The notes beneath the pieces were generated by a model. That model was not told the DNA's origin, made no database searches, and was given only the letters and a program-made list of their open reading frames with translations. The translations under genes were made by a program, and so were the position numbers. 64,000 nt of DNA from Chlorokybus atmophyticus (Eukaryota; Streptophyta; Chlorokybophyceae; Chlorokybales; Chlorokybaceae), in contig RHPI01002368.1 in NCBI GenBank assembly GCA_009103225.1, positions 579,131 through 643,130 of the forward strand, read 5' to 3'. Shown one piece after another: positions 47,989-60,281 of the stretch; positions within the stretch are counted from its first letter, which is position 1; each line of letters begins with the position of its first letter.

Positions 47989-49666
47989 GCGCCTAGCAAA
48001 GTACCTTTAACAGTGTTCCCGGCAAAAAGGAATGGTTTGCTCAGAGACTTGCAGCGCGCAATTGGTCACAGGCGCCATGTGCCAGTGAAGTTGCTAGCCC
48101 GCGTTTGTGGCAAGCTACAATCTGTGTTCATGGTGTTGGGCCCTGCCGTCAAACTCATGACTTGGCATACACGCCGCTTGTTGAGGTTTGGACACTACTG
48201 ATCATGTATGGAGTTGGTGCAAGCACAAGCACACACACTCTACCAGAGCATACACACAAGGCTGATTTAAAGGCTTTCTAAGGATTACGACAAAGTCATA
48301 CCGCGGGCTTTTATACCCGCCCGTTCTGCACCTGTCTACTCTAGAAGTCACCACGACTTCTACACTCAACTAATTCCTGCGCTCTAAGTTGCACCGCGTA
48401 CATACTTTCAGCTTTCCAACAAGCTATGACACGCGCCATACGATAATGTAACCACCGAGCTACAACGTTGCTTCTACAGCGCCTGCAAGTCTCTAGACTC
48501 CGGACTCAACTCCTCGCTTGGAACCTTCTCGACTGGCACCTTCTCACACCTGAATCTTCTTGAGGCTATTTTTGTCCACAGGGCGAGCTGACCGGATACA
48601 AGAATATCCTCAACACCGCTTGATTGAGACGCGCCGCTCCTGCGGTTCACATATGGTGCCGCGCAAGGCGAAAACCGATGATCACACGTGGCTGCGGGAC
48701 CCTTTTAAGGAGCTCAATGTGGCGCCCATATGGCCTACAATACTGCCGAACATCGTGCAATTTGTGGACGCTAGCGGCACTGGTTGGGGACTCGCGCGCC
48801 ATGGCACGGCTACCCTAGTAGCAAAACGCACATCCATATATGAGAAGTGCCTAACTTCATCAACATGTCGTGAGCTTTTAGGCCTTGAGCGAGCACTGCT
48901 CACTGTAGAGGGCGGAGGAGCTGTATGGGCGGACTGTGCTGTGCTATGGCGATGCTCGCAATGTGTACTACATCATGCGCAAAGGAGGCAGTGAGGACAA
49001 ACACTTGCAGCAAGTGGCATATCGCATCTGTTGACATCACCACCAATATTGCATCCGCTTGCACATGGAGTGGTTGCCACGCGAACTTCATGAGGAGGCG
49101 GATGCGCTCTCTCTAAGGCACTAGATTGGAATGGTTGGACTTTGAATACACCCTGGGTCCGCTTGCTCGCCCGCAAGTGGGGCCCCTTTTAGGTGGACCG
49201 CTTTGCCACGGATGCCAACACTGTGTGTATGACCTTTAACTCGGCATTGCCATTTCTAGGCTCGTCCAGCAATGTCTTTCATTGTGATTGGAGTGGTTGC
49301 AACAACTAATGCCACCCCCCTCCACACCGCGTTGGCACTGTCTTGCGACATGCTCGCGAATGCAGGGCTCGCATGTGCCTTACTGTACCTAAATGGACAA
49401 CATAAACTTGGTGGCCCGTGTTTTGCTCGAGAGGAGCGTGGGCACCATTTGTTACGGATGTTGTGTGCCTGCCTTATGGCCCGGCCTGCTTGTGGCCTAG
49501 CCTTCAAGTCACGAAACTCCAAGCGGGCTTGCCAAAAGGTCGCATGTGGGCATTGCGAGTTGACTTGCGTCTTGGCCATTGACTCATGCTGTGTGCAGCT
49601 GCTGTTGAGCGTAGCCTACAGTCGCTGATGCCCGACGTCACCGGCGACTTTAACATTGAGCGCCTG

Positions 49667-50198
49667 TGTCACAGCCCACTCGAACACAAAAGACTTGGTT
49701 CTTTCATGGTCAACTTGTGGTAATTTAATGTACCTTCCCGTTACATGTCCCCCCACTTAAGAACGCTAACGTCCTCGACAGCTGGCTCCCATTAGCTGGG
49801 GAGTCATCCCAAGTGTTTGCTAGGGTCGATCGCCGGCCTCACGGGCCAAGGACCGGCTAGGTTAGGCCCATACCGGTTAACGCGCACACATCGCGCCGCT
49901 GCCAGCCCCGCAGGTCGCGTCGCCGCGATAGGCAGGTCGCGCCCTGCTGCGCCGACTAAACTAGTCAGTTCGGCGCGACTGCCATTAGGCAAGTCGCGAC
50001 CCATCAATGATGGCACTAATGATGTGACCATTGGCGATGTTATTGGATTGAGAAACGACGACCGCGGAATTCGTGTGCAAGGCAGGAATTGGACCCGAGT
50101 CTCAAGTTCTAATGACCAATGTCATAGCCCACTCGACCACAAACGACTTGGTTCTTTTATGGTTGATTTGTGGTAATATAATGTACCTTCCCGTCACA
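49667..50198 (-). mobile_element. TRIM-1: miniature LTR retrotransposon, 79-bp LTRs
   Basis: Direct terminal repeats 49667-49745 and 50120-50198, both TG...CA. On the minus strand the 5' LTR (right copy) is followed by a primer-binding-site-like TTGGTCATTAGAACTTG. The 3' LTR is preceded by the purine tract AAGTGGGGGGACA. Flanks GCCTG and ACCTG fit a 5-bp target duplication with one transition. The internal part (about 374 bp) has no coding capacity. It is inserted into the DIRS-like element. Confidence 0.82.
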
Positions 50199-50514
50199 AC
50201 CTGCGCACCTTATACCCTGCAGTAGCCGCGGCATCACGTACTATTAGCACCTTGTGGGGCCATGATGGCTACTGGCGTAGCTTTGTGGAGTTTTGCACGC
50301 CTCGTGTTGGGCTGCCTTGCCGGACCTTGGCAGGGTGGCCCTGTTTCTTACCAAGGTGTTGGTGGATTCCACCACCTCGGCATCTATGGAACATGCATCT
50401 TTCGCCATACACGCTGCGCATACCATGACCGGTCAGGCCTCTCCCACTGCGCATGCCCTCGTTGCGGTGGTGCGTGAGGCTGTTGCCGGACTGCTACTAT
50501 TAAAAACGGAAGAA

Positions 50515-51180
50515 GGACGCCTACACGCCTGAGCTTTTGCGAGCCATTGCCTCGCACTTTGCTCGCAATGGGTGGGACTTGGTGGCCAGATTGCAAACAG
50601 TGGTCGTGCTGTTGAGGTTTGCGGGTATAATGCGGTATTCTGACCGGGTAGGAGTCGACGCGCAGGACATTATCTTAAGACCGGATTGCATGGATCTCGT
50701 CATCACGCGCAGTAAAACCGACCAACATGGTGTGGGTGCGACAGTGCACATAGCTGCTGTCGGGGGTGATTTGTGCCCTGTGATGCACACCAAAAGTTGT
50801 TGTTTGGTTTGGGCTACCAGCAAGCCGAGCCCGACAAGTTGTTATGCTCTATCAAGCGGGTGGGGGGAACGTGCATCATACGCGACACCGTTGTACCGTA
50901 TGGCACCAATCTCGTTTGGCAAAAGGCAGTCGTCGAGGCGATGGGGGAGGACCCCACACGTTTTGGCACACACTCTGCCCGTTCGGATGCTGCAACCCAA
51001 GCGGTGCAGGCTTGTGTGCCCCAACACGTGTGGCAGAAGTGTGGACGTTAGAAGTCTTAATATACATAATGCGGCTGAGGGCTATATGCGTGCGGTGTTG
51101 CCTGAGTTGCACACATATACGAGAAGCCTCGGCTTAAGTGGTACGCGTTCATACTGTTTTTATCCATATATGGACCCATA
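50515..51180 (+). pseudogene. DIRS-like tyrosine recombinase
   Basis: In one frame: VVLLRFAGIMRYSDRVGVD (first catalytic Arg) and VITRSKTDQHGVGATVHI. After a frameshift: DTVVPYGTNLVWQKAVVEAM, FGTHSARSDAATQAV (H-x-x-R) and WQKCGR. A second frameshift leads to AAEGYMRAVLPE, where the Tyr nucleophile is expected nearby. The fold order matches YR recombinases of DIRS elements. It is not functional as it stands. Confidence 0.8.
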
Positions 51181-51198
51181 GCGACCCCCCCCCCCCCC

Positions 51199-51611
51199 NG
51201 CGTGTAGCAAGATCCGGGGGGACACTTTTGGTGCAACATTGTGCTAACTTTTAATGTAATCAACTGCAATTTGTCATTTTTAAGATATACTATATCAGTT
51301 GACACTATGTGCAAGCTACTTGCAGTTGAGGCGGAGTTTGCGTTTATGCACGATATGATACGCTATTGACAACTTAAGCAACAAAATTGAGCGTGTTATT
51401 TCTCAACTAGTTTAAGGCAAACTTAGAGCATCTTGAACTTGCTAAGCTATGGCAATGTGCTTGTCATGCATGAGAAGCACGCCCCAACACCAAGATCGTT
51501 TTACATGGGAATAAGTTTTATACACACAAAAGCAACCGATACAGCATACACAACGTCACAAACAAGCCAATTATATGTCCAACTATACAAGAATATCTAT
51601 GGGAGCAACAG
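51199..51611. other. Non-coding spacer after the DIRS-like element
   Basis: AT-richer sequence with no exon or repeat that I can support, following the single N at 51199. Confidence 0.4.
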
Positions 51612-54600
51612 TTATGCGACATACTGACAGCAGCAAGGTAATAGAACTCTATTATCATGAGCCTCTAAAACGGCGAGGCATTGCCGGAGACTTGGCTTGC
51701 ACTTGGGATGGAGAGTTGGCTTGCAGACCAAACCACATTCAAGGCTCGGCACCTGAGACTCCTGCTGTGAAACCTGAGGCCAGCACTGCTTGCAGCCTTC
51801 AACATCTCGACAGACACTGCAGCCTCGGATGTTGCGTGATTGGGTTATCTTGCCTTGGTTTGCCATTGCCTGCTTCCACTCGTCAGACACATCGGGGTGG
51901 TGGTCGGTGCATAGGGTCTGCTGAACCTCTTCTTTTCTTGTGGAGTGTATAATGCACAAGTCGTGCAACTGCTTGGCACACCCTGCTGCGCCGCACTTGG
52001 TGGGGTACATGCTGTCGAAGTCAATAGTGATATCACAATCAGCGACAGGACAGCCTTTCTCAAATTGTGAGCGGCTCCTTGAGCCACATCTGACTCGTTC
52101 TTTTTCTCATTTTTTTTTTTCATCAAGGACATTAGCCTCCTTGGGGCTGTTGGCTGTCAGGTTTACAACGTTGCTGCTGCTGCTAATGGGCTTCGCTTCA
52201 TTGGGCGAGGGCTCGCCTTCATCGCCGCTTAAATAGTTGAGGTCCAAGAAGTTATCCATCAAATCCGCCAACCAATGCCGCAAAGCCTCTTTAGCTTGCT
52301 TGGCCTTTGCAGCAGCATCATCGTCCTGCTCTGCATCTGAACTCTCCTGCTTGTTGCTGTTGCCTTCGTCCTTGTGCTCATCAGCAGGAGGCTCTACTGT
52401 TAGCATGAGCATGTCTTGCACACTGCTCAGTCCAGTCAGCTTGTAAATTGGCTAAGGTATGAGCCTTAGCGATACTGCTACCAGTATGAGCTGATCAGTC
52501 ATGAGTCTGTAGCAGATATCGAGTCCACTACGCGGAGTATGACCAAGCAGGAGACTCCGGACTTGCTCATGAGGCTGGCGCAGCCTGACGCAGCCAACGC
52601 CTTGGGAGAATGGCGAGAACTCCGCGTAAACTTAGCCTTAAAAGGCGTGGCTTAGCTTGTTGGAAAGTTTTGGTTGTAAGCTAGACAACCAAGCTTACAT
52701 ATTGGCAATCTGCTGAGTATAGCTCACGCGGTGCTTGCTAAAGTAGACATGTGTAGTTTAGCTGGTATAAAGGCCAACAGAATTAACAAGTTGTTGGTTC
52801 GGGTGAAACCCTTTTGCAAGCCTTGTGTGCACGCCTTGTGTGTATGTTCTGGTGCATGTGTATGCTGTAGTTGGCCAGCGCTAGCTCAGTGTTCAACATC
52901 TACAGCAGCTTCATCATCCAAGTCCATAAATGCAGCGTCAGCTGGGGGATTTGCATTCTGCAGCTCGTCGTGCAGCTCCTGCCACTTCTGATTGTCTGCC
53001 ATTTCTTCCAGCGCCTCTGCGTAGCCATTCAATGCAAACAGACATGCGGATTATAATACCTCCCGTAATTGATCCTCGACAATGCTCACACATATTTCAA
53101 CACAAGGCGCTTATTTGTCACAGCATTGGCCACTGATTTAGACACCCACTGCTTTCCTTTTTTTCACTTAACGTCACCCCCAGCTTCTTGCGCAGCATTG
53201 TAGTTGGTCAGCCACTGACCCAGCATTGCAAGGTGCCGAGCGGAGTTGTGGTTGAACCCTGTGAACATTTCACGCACAATCTCCCAGGCAATGGCCGCGT
53301 CTTAACTTGCGAAAGCGGCACAGACGTCGCTGCGGGTTCTCCTGTAAGTGCCCTGTACTCGCTATCCAGTCCGTAGTTGTGCTTCTCCTACGCAAGCAAA
53401 GTGATCAGCCAGGGAGCTGAGATATGAGAGGTTCATGAACTCAAAGTGCACACTTTCCTTACCAGCTCCTCGTAGGCTTTGCTAAACTTTCCGCAGTACA
53501 CACTTACAGCGTGGATGCAGGTGGGATCAGGGTCTGCAAGGAATACGCTGTACCCTCGCTTTGAGGCATGTGTTGCAAAGCACGTAGCACCAACACCAAG
53601 GTCCAAGAATAACATCTCCCTGGTGTCCTTGCAATAAGGCAAAAAGTCAAGAGCAAGCCTTCGGGAGAATCGCTGAGCTTAGTTGACCATTTTACTTCCG
53701 AACTTCGCCATCTGAGCGGTCCAACTCCGCATTATATCACTGAGCAAAGCATTTATGCGGTCAGCTACTGCCTTGGCATCAAGCAGAATCTCTAGCGGAA
53801 TCCGACCCTCATTAACCTTGATCAGCTCCATCCTGACATCAACCCAGCTCTTGAGATCTGAATGAGAGGCAAGGTGTTCTCTCAGTTGCGGAATTGTAGG
53901 TTGATTGTCGTGATAGCTGAGAAGGCTGAGCTTGCGTGGCAAAGCGTAAATATGCCGGCTACCAACACCGCTCATTCGGGTCCACGCGCTCTAATAAAAG
54001 CACTCAAGGTTTGCGTGGTGCAAACCAACATCATTATTTTCGTCCTTAAAGCAGGCAACTACCACATGATTGCTGCTGGCCCGAGATGCAAAGTACGTGG
54101 GAAAAGCCAATTGCTCTGCGGAAGACAACACAGTAGCCTTAGTTGCTACATCAGAGTAATGGACCTTGCATATCCTGGAACACAACGACTTACTGCTGCT
54201 GGCGCGGTGGTAAGTGGTTGTCTCCACAGCAAAGGCATCCTGTCCGAGAACCTGCACCACGCTGCTAAGATGGTCGTCGTCCACGAAGACCACCATAATT
54301 CAAAAAAGCAACGGCTTGTTGTTGCCAACCACAATATCCTTCAAGTCTATAAAGCACTCGTCGGTAAAGCACTCGTCGGTGATGCCAAAGTCCTAAAGGC
54401 TGCTGCGATGCTTGACAAACTCAATATCCACAAACACAGTGTAGAATGACGGCAGGGGTTCCTCCGACTTGGACAAGCCGTCCAGTAGCTGCTGAGCAGT
54501 GTCCATTCAAAGGACGACACGTTGCCTCACCACTGGCAGACGCTTTCTCTTCCAATTCCACATCTTGCGTCTACATGCAACACAGCAAAGTCAGTGGCAT

Positions 54601-57480
54601 AAACGCACCGCCAATGGACCACCCACAGTAATTTTGACATTGCTTACTGCGTAAACTCCACAGCGCCTTTGATTTCGGCGACTGTGTAAACCAGCTTGGA
54701 GCCCGTGAGTTCGTTAAAATCATAGCGGATGGCGACGGGAAGATCAAAATCTTTAAGTTGTTTGACATCTGTGGGCTGGCCTTGCCCTTTCACCTTGCCC
54801 GCCTTTATTGGCTTTTTCTCAACGTCTTCTTCTGACTCTTTCGTCTGTACCTTGGGTCTTGCTGCTAACAGCTCTCATATGTACATGTCATGCGTCTGAG
54901 CTCCGCAAAAGAGCAATACAGCTTTTCCAAGAACTCGGGGTTTTCAGCAAAGACGATCCTGATTGCTGCAAGCACAACAATTGCTCAAACAAATGGCAGG
55001 CAGCTAAGAGAGGTTCAAAATCTTGACCCTCTAAGAGCTGGGTGTTAAGAAAGGTTTAAGAACTTAGAACTCTGCAAGCAGGCCAGGTTGAACGTACCCA
55101 AGCTTGCCAAAGACTTCATTCAAAGCTTTGATAGCAATAAACCCATCAAATCTGCCTCTTTTGCACATGTCGTCGCATATAGTGACAACCTCTTTTTCCA
55201 AAAAGGATAGCCGGCCGGAGTCCAGATGATTGACATCGCTCATGATTTGGGGGGGCTCGAGTTTGGTAAAGGTGTCTAAGAGATTCAGGGAATGCCTTGC
55301 GCTGTGTTCCGCTTTCCATCGGCCATAAACAAGTCTTCTTTGCTGTGCAGCATATGGAAAAAGTGCTGGTAATCTTGCTCTACTAGGCCGAGATCCATCG
55401 CAATCCTGCAGTAGCAAATTTAATTACCGGAGATGTAGAAAGCTGTATTGGATGTTGTGCACTGTATGCAAATATAGTTTCAAAGTCATACGTGACATGG
55501 ACGCGCTTGGTTTGGGGGACTTTACCCACCTCGTCATCCATTAGAGGCGTCAGGGACTCTCGCAAGATAACCATCCATGACCGTGCGCAGTCAAGCCACG
55601 CTTCAACCCCCCTTGTCTTGCGGGTCTGCCCAATGGACATTCCAAACGGTTGACCATGTTCTTTTCAGATGTCACGCATGGCGTGCATGACCCCCAATGG
55701 CGTGTACTTTTGTCGCAGCTCATCCTGCAAGTTGTGCAGCCTTCTAAGGTTGAGGATTTGAAGTCTATCGATATTGGTCACGACCTGTCACATATAAAGT
55801 TGTTAATCAATTACCGAAGGTATCATAACTTGACAACAACAAAGCAGCCCACCTCGATCCTTCAAGACGCCCATTATGGATCATCTGAATGGTCATGATG
55901 CCTGCGCTGATATATTGTCAGTGAGTGATTCCCGCACGGAATCTCGAACTACCATCTTTTGCTCGATGGGTCCTGCGGAAACTCATCTGCTAGCACTTCA
56001 CGCCATTCTGTGGGTCCAGTCTTTTCGAGCACCGATCCAATCCACTATTTGTAATTCGGCAGGCCAGCGTCGATCTCGCCCTCCACAAGCTTTAGCCTTG
56101 CCACGATCACTGGTTTAACGGAATGGCCCCGACGAGCAAGCATCATCCGATTAGCGGGAACATTGAACAAGGTGTTTCCTTTTGAGGTTTGAACCAAAGA
56201 GGGCAACTTCAACCGATCCAACAGGCCTGAAACATAAAACAACCAAGCGACTATCGAATATCATATGGCAACGCACTTAGTGTTTATGCCTTGATTTCAT
56301 GCACACAGAGTAATGACAAGCAGGCCAAAGCCGAATACAATAGCTCACTTTTGTTACTGGTCTCAATGACAGGTGAGTAGCCTGCAGTTTTGTCACTATC
56401 GGAGTTATCTGAATCTTCTGATGTGGACGTGGAAGGCTTGGTTGCCTCGCCCTTGCTGGGTGACGCGCTGTTATCGGGCAGGTCTGCAAAGCATAACAAG
56501 AGTATAAGATTTGTCAAGCCCTTGGCATAGATATGGTATGCCATAAGCTACCTCGCAGCCATTTGGAGAACTTTTCGTTCACGTCGTCTGTTGGCTCCCA
56601 GAGATGCTTCAGCACCCTTCGGTTGACACTTGCTGCAAGATCCATTAGATCGAGCTCGTTCTCTGCCTAAGCTTCTTCTGACTTGAAATAGGAACCCTTT
56701 GCTTTGGATAAGATCAGAAGTTTGGCTTTTAGCATAATGACATCATTGTCGTCGTTGATATTGCTGTAGGGCAACCCGAGACAATAGATGGACTTCTCAT
56801 CCGAGCACCACGCTCCAAGTAGGGCGTATGTAGATGTGTGTTGCCATGTGCACGGTAAGCTAAGCCGGATTTCGGAACTCAAGTAACCCAGAATCCTGAA
56901 ACTCATGTAAACCACGCTTATAACACAACGCTCAACTTACGCTTAACATTAAGACGGTAATTTCCCTGACCCACGTACCACAACTTCTAAACATGTTGGC
57001 GCTCAGCTTAACCTATTGATTTTAAAACTGCAACGCTTGGTACGAGGATGATTTTGATTGAATTTTGCTTTTTAGCCAATGGCAACTCCAAATCGCTATC
57101 TGTCAACACAAGCTTGTCACGTACTTGTAAGCGTCACATACAATTCAGATTGGAGACATTTGCTGCATACCCTTGGTTACTTAAATGAGTAGATGACAGG
57201 TTCATCTGTATCACTGCTGACGCTAGAATCTTCTTGGTCTTGCTCTTTGTTGTCGCTAGGCTGATCGTCACTGGTGTCTACTTGCTTCCTGTCCTGCTTG
57301 TCATCATCATAAGAAATCTCAACCGCCTTTTTCAGCTTCTTGGAACTTTCAAGTGTCTTCTGCGGGGGAGTCTTGTCTTACTTCTTCTTTGTGGCACCTT
57401 TTCCGCTGCGTGCTTGCAGGCTTTTGTTGCGGTCCCTGACCAGGGCTAATAATTGCCAGGAGTTGTCTGCAGTTCACAAA
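51612..57480 (-). pseudogene. Large decayed multi-exon gene of unknown function, includes methyltransferase-like motif
   Basis: Open pieces follow one another on the minus strand. A Lys/Asp/Ser-rich segment (57180-57450), 56575-56915 (LGYLSSEIRLSLPCTW, FSKWLRG), 56340-56480 (Ser/Asp-rich), 56045-56230, 55395-55640, 55064-55410, 54640-54790, 53991-54450 and 53433-53990 lead up to LFLDLGVGATCFATHASKRG followed by YSVFLADPDPTCIHAVS, reminiscent of a Rossmann SAM-binding motif I and an acidic motif II. Then come an acidic coiled segment (52107-52421) and a Cys-rich end (51612-52075: GCPVADCDI, KCGAAGCAK, IRGCSVCRDVEGC). In-frame stops (for example TAA after KMVN near 53687, TAG after KSEEA near 56668) and frameshifts break it. 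I do not recognise the whole protein. Confidence 0.45.
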
Positions 57481-57534
57481 GTAGTAAATTTATACGTGCG
57501 AAGCAATTGTACTTTACTTAAGAACTCTAAGAGC

Positions 57535-57860
57535 AAGAAGCTAAGGGAGGTTTAAAATTGTAAACTTCTCAGAGCAGGCAGCTAAAGAAGGTCTAAGATC
57601 TTGAATCTTTTATTAACTTGGAGTAATGGGAGGTTCAAGATCTTAAATCTCCAAGAACAAGCAGCTAGGGGAGGTTTACAATCTTCAACCTATAAGAGCC
57701 GGCAGCTAAGGGAGGTCCAAGATCTTGGACCTCTCTTAACTGTAAGTCAAGGAAGGGTTCAAGATTTCCAACCTCCAAGAACAGGCAGCTACAAGAGGTC
57801 CAAGATCTTGGACCTCCAAGATCAGGCAATTGTTCCACAAGATCTTGGAACTCCAAGATC
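57535..57860. repeat. Degenerate array around CCAAGATCTTGGACCTC
   Basis: Units of about 45-60 bp repeat variants of GCAGCTAAGGGAGGTCCAAGATCTTGGACCTC (several copies, each with a central palindrome AAGATCTT). Related single motifs occur near 55010-55070 and on the other side at 61000-61320. Confidence 0.7.
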
Positions 57861-58161
57861 TCAGCAGCAGGACAAGCAGCAGCAAGAGGCGTACTGGAAT
57901 GGTGGGGGCAAACGTAAATGCTTGAATCTGCGCGAAGTTGTGTCCTCCTGTGCTTTCTCTCCCTCTGGAGTGTCCTTGTTTGCATTGCATAGCAGTTTAC
58001 ACAATTGGATTCCATTGTCTATAACGGCAATAGCAGTTAAAGACAAGGTGTTGCTGGTGGCTGTGCCGACAGCAGGGTACAGCTACCAGCAATGTACCAG
58101 TGTACCAGCAATCAACTACAACAGCAACTTCAACACAGCAACTGAGTAACAGCGCAGCAAC

Positions 58162-58418
58162 TTCAATTCAGCAACCAGTTAATTGCTGCGCATACAAGTT
58201 GCTGTGCGCAGCAATTAACTACAATTAATAACAATAGCAACTGGAACTCAACACACAATTCAGCAACCAGTTGATTGCTGCGCACACAAGTTGCTGTGTG
58301 CAGCAATCAATTACAATTATTAACAATAGCAACTGGGACACAACACACAGCAATTCAGCAACGGGTTGATTACTGCACACACAAGTTGCTGTGTGCAGCA
58401 ATCGACTTTAAAGGAACA
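58162..58418. repeat. Three tandem copies of a 91-96-bp unit with internal hairpin
   Basis: GCAACCAGTT starts at 58171 and 58262, and GCAACGGGTT at 58358. Each unit contains an inverted pair such as TTGCTGCGCA...TGCGCAGCAA around AAGTTGCTG. Confidence 0.85.
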
Positions 58419-58772
58419 TAGTGCTGCTGGTGCTGGTGCTGCTGCTATAGCAGGAACAATCAGCAGCAGCGACAGCCGCAGCAGCAGCAGTCACAAGCAA
58501 GCATTGTAATAACAAACACTACCAAAAAACACAACACAAACCTGGTCGACTTGCGCTTTGACCCCCCCGAGCTGTTGCACGCACGCCTACGCCCTGCACC
58601 GGCCCCTACCGCCCACGCCCACGCCGCCCTAATCACCCCTGTCCTCACACACGGAGGCGCCGCTTCTCAAACTCCTACACCCCTCGAAGCCTCAACACCG
58701 CCTCCGCCCCTGCCACCGCCGCCAACACCCCCGCCGACGCCACTGCCGCCCCCGCCAAAGCGCCCCTGAACA

Positions 58773-58935
58773 TTAGGGTTTCTGTCTATGGCTGCCGAGG
58801 CTATGGCTGCCGAGGCCAGAAACCCTAAGTGGCTGGGCGCCACCTCTGATACCGCGAGAGCAACTCTGTCGCAGTAGCTCTCATACCGGTAGAGCAACTG
58901 CGACAGAGTTGCTCTTGCGGTATGAGAGGTATCAG
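58773..58935. repeat. Two consecutive inverted-repeat structures
   Basis: TTAGGGTTTCTG (58773-58784) pairs with CAGAAACCCTAA (58817-58828) around a perfect 15-bp tandem duplication (CTATGGCTGCCGAGG). Then a 26-bp arm, starting TACCGCGAGAGCAACTC (58850-58875), pairs with 58897-58922 with one mismatch. CTGATACC/GGTAT...ATCAG extend the outer ends. Confidence 0.85.
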
Positions 58936-60281
58936 ATCCTCAAAAACACGAATTAATTACCTAATATTGATTGATTATTATATTCATGATTGCCGATGAG
59001 TTGGTAACCGTCGTTTTTTTGTCTTGTATGATGGTGCGATAAACTCCGCTTTACCCAACCTTTGCGCAAGACAGTATGCAAGGTCATATCATAGTGTTGA
59101 AGGTAGCAATGTCTTTATGTGATGCCACGATAATTTTGATTGTCATACTCTTGGTGTTGAATTAATCATTTTCAAATTTACTACAACCAACTACTATCTC
59201 CATATAATTTCATTGAAATATAGACTGTGCTATAGACTATTGCTCAACAAAACTACAGTAGATATGTATATTATTATTAAGATTATTACGTAATGCAATA
59301 GAAGCATTACGTAACACGCGTATCATCAATTGTACGCATTAGTCATCACTCACGGCATGTTACAAGTACACATGCCAAGCATTACGTAACACCTTACGCA
59401 TTGCAACCAGCGTACACTTCATCCAATTTTGATATAACACGACAGAATTTTAACATCATCTACGCAATAATCACATGCAACAATTATAGATTGAATATGA
59501 CATATTAATGTTTGTGCACACAAAACTCCAACGTTACATGTAACAATTATGGATTGAAAATTAACACTTCATTATTTGTGCACAAAAAAAAGCATGATGC
59601 GTGTGCTGGGCTTCATTGAAACCACTTCGCTAAGAGCGGTGTAATCACCGTTCTACCATCAAGTGGGTTCTATAAAACCAAACACACGCAACTCTCTAGC
59701 GCACACATAAGTATATGTACCGGTTATACTCTTATGCAGCGCAAGCACCGGGGCGAGAGCGAGCAACATAAAAAACAAACGTCAGCAATATCACAAACAC
59801 ACGCAACGTACATACGCAACATACGCAACATACGCAGCGTCAGCAATATCACAAACACACGCAACTCTCTAGCGCACACATAAGTATCTGTACCGGTTAT
59901 ACTCTTATGCAGCGCAAGCACTGGGGCGAGAGCGAGCAATATTAAAAACAAACGTCGTCGTCCGTTAGATTTATCGACATTTGAGTATAGATATAATAAT
60001 TTAATCAATGGAAAACTATGCTTCCTAGTTGCGACATTAATCGCGCGTCGTACCCTAACCCTACCCCCCCCACTCGGTGAGCTCAACTCTAGTGCCGGAG
60101 TGCAGCTGGTCGGCGGCGGCGGTCGTGTAGTTGTTGGCGGCGGTGTTGTTTTCATCTGAGCGGTAGTGTGTTTTAGTAGATCCCACTGTGTAAAGTGTAG
60201 TTAAAGCTTGCAAGTTGTAATTTGCAAGTTGAAAGACCTGGTGCGGTAGCTGGTAAGTGAGTGCTGGCTTTGGGCGGTGGT
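58936..60281. other. AT-rich non-coding region with direct and inverted repeats
   Basis: It holds a perfect 11-bp inverted pair, TTACGTAATGC/GCATTACGTAA (59286-59296, 59304-59314). It also holds a direct repeat of about 103 bp (59681-59783 and 59854-59956, sharing AACACACGCAACTCTCTAGC and TGTACCGGTTATACTCTTAT). A CCCTAACCCTACCC stretch lies near 60053. No exon was supported. Confidence 0.6.

Larger units (their letters stand above)
47989..51198 (+). mobile_element. DIRS/PAT-like tyrosine-recombinase retroelement, decayed
   Basis: Plus-strand pieces: RT thumb region (48016-48180: RHVPVKLLARVCGKLQSVF, VLGPAVKLMT), RNase H (48720-49250: FVDASGTGWGLA, EWLPRELHEEADALS across a frameshift, GPF and VDRFATDA), then a tyrosine recombinase (50515-51180). 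The order RT-RNase H-YR without an integrase is DIRS-like. The N-terminal RT and any gag are missing. A 380-bp stretch (about 48203-48585) without similarity interrupts it, and TRIM-1 is inserted at 49667. It ends at a C run with N (51199). Terminal inverted repeats were not found. Confidence 0.75.

Noticed and set aside
58551-58769. Pro-rich 72-codon plus frame
   Set aside because: Low-complexity CCG/CCC sequence without start context, partner exons or domain; could be chance.
60050-60066. CCCTAACCCTACCC, telomere-like repeat
   Set aside because: Only about two units, with no array; not evidence of a telomere or interstitial telomere.
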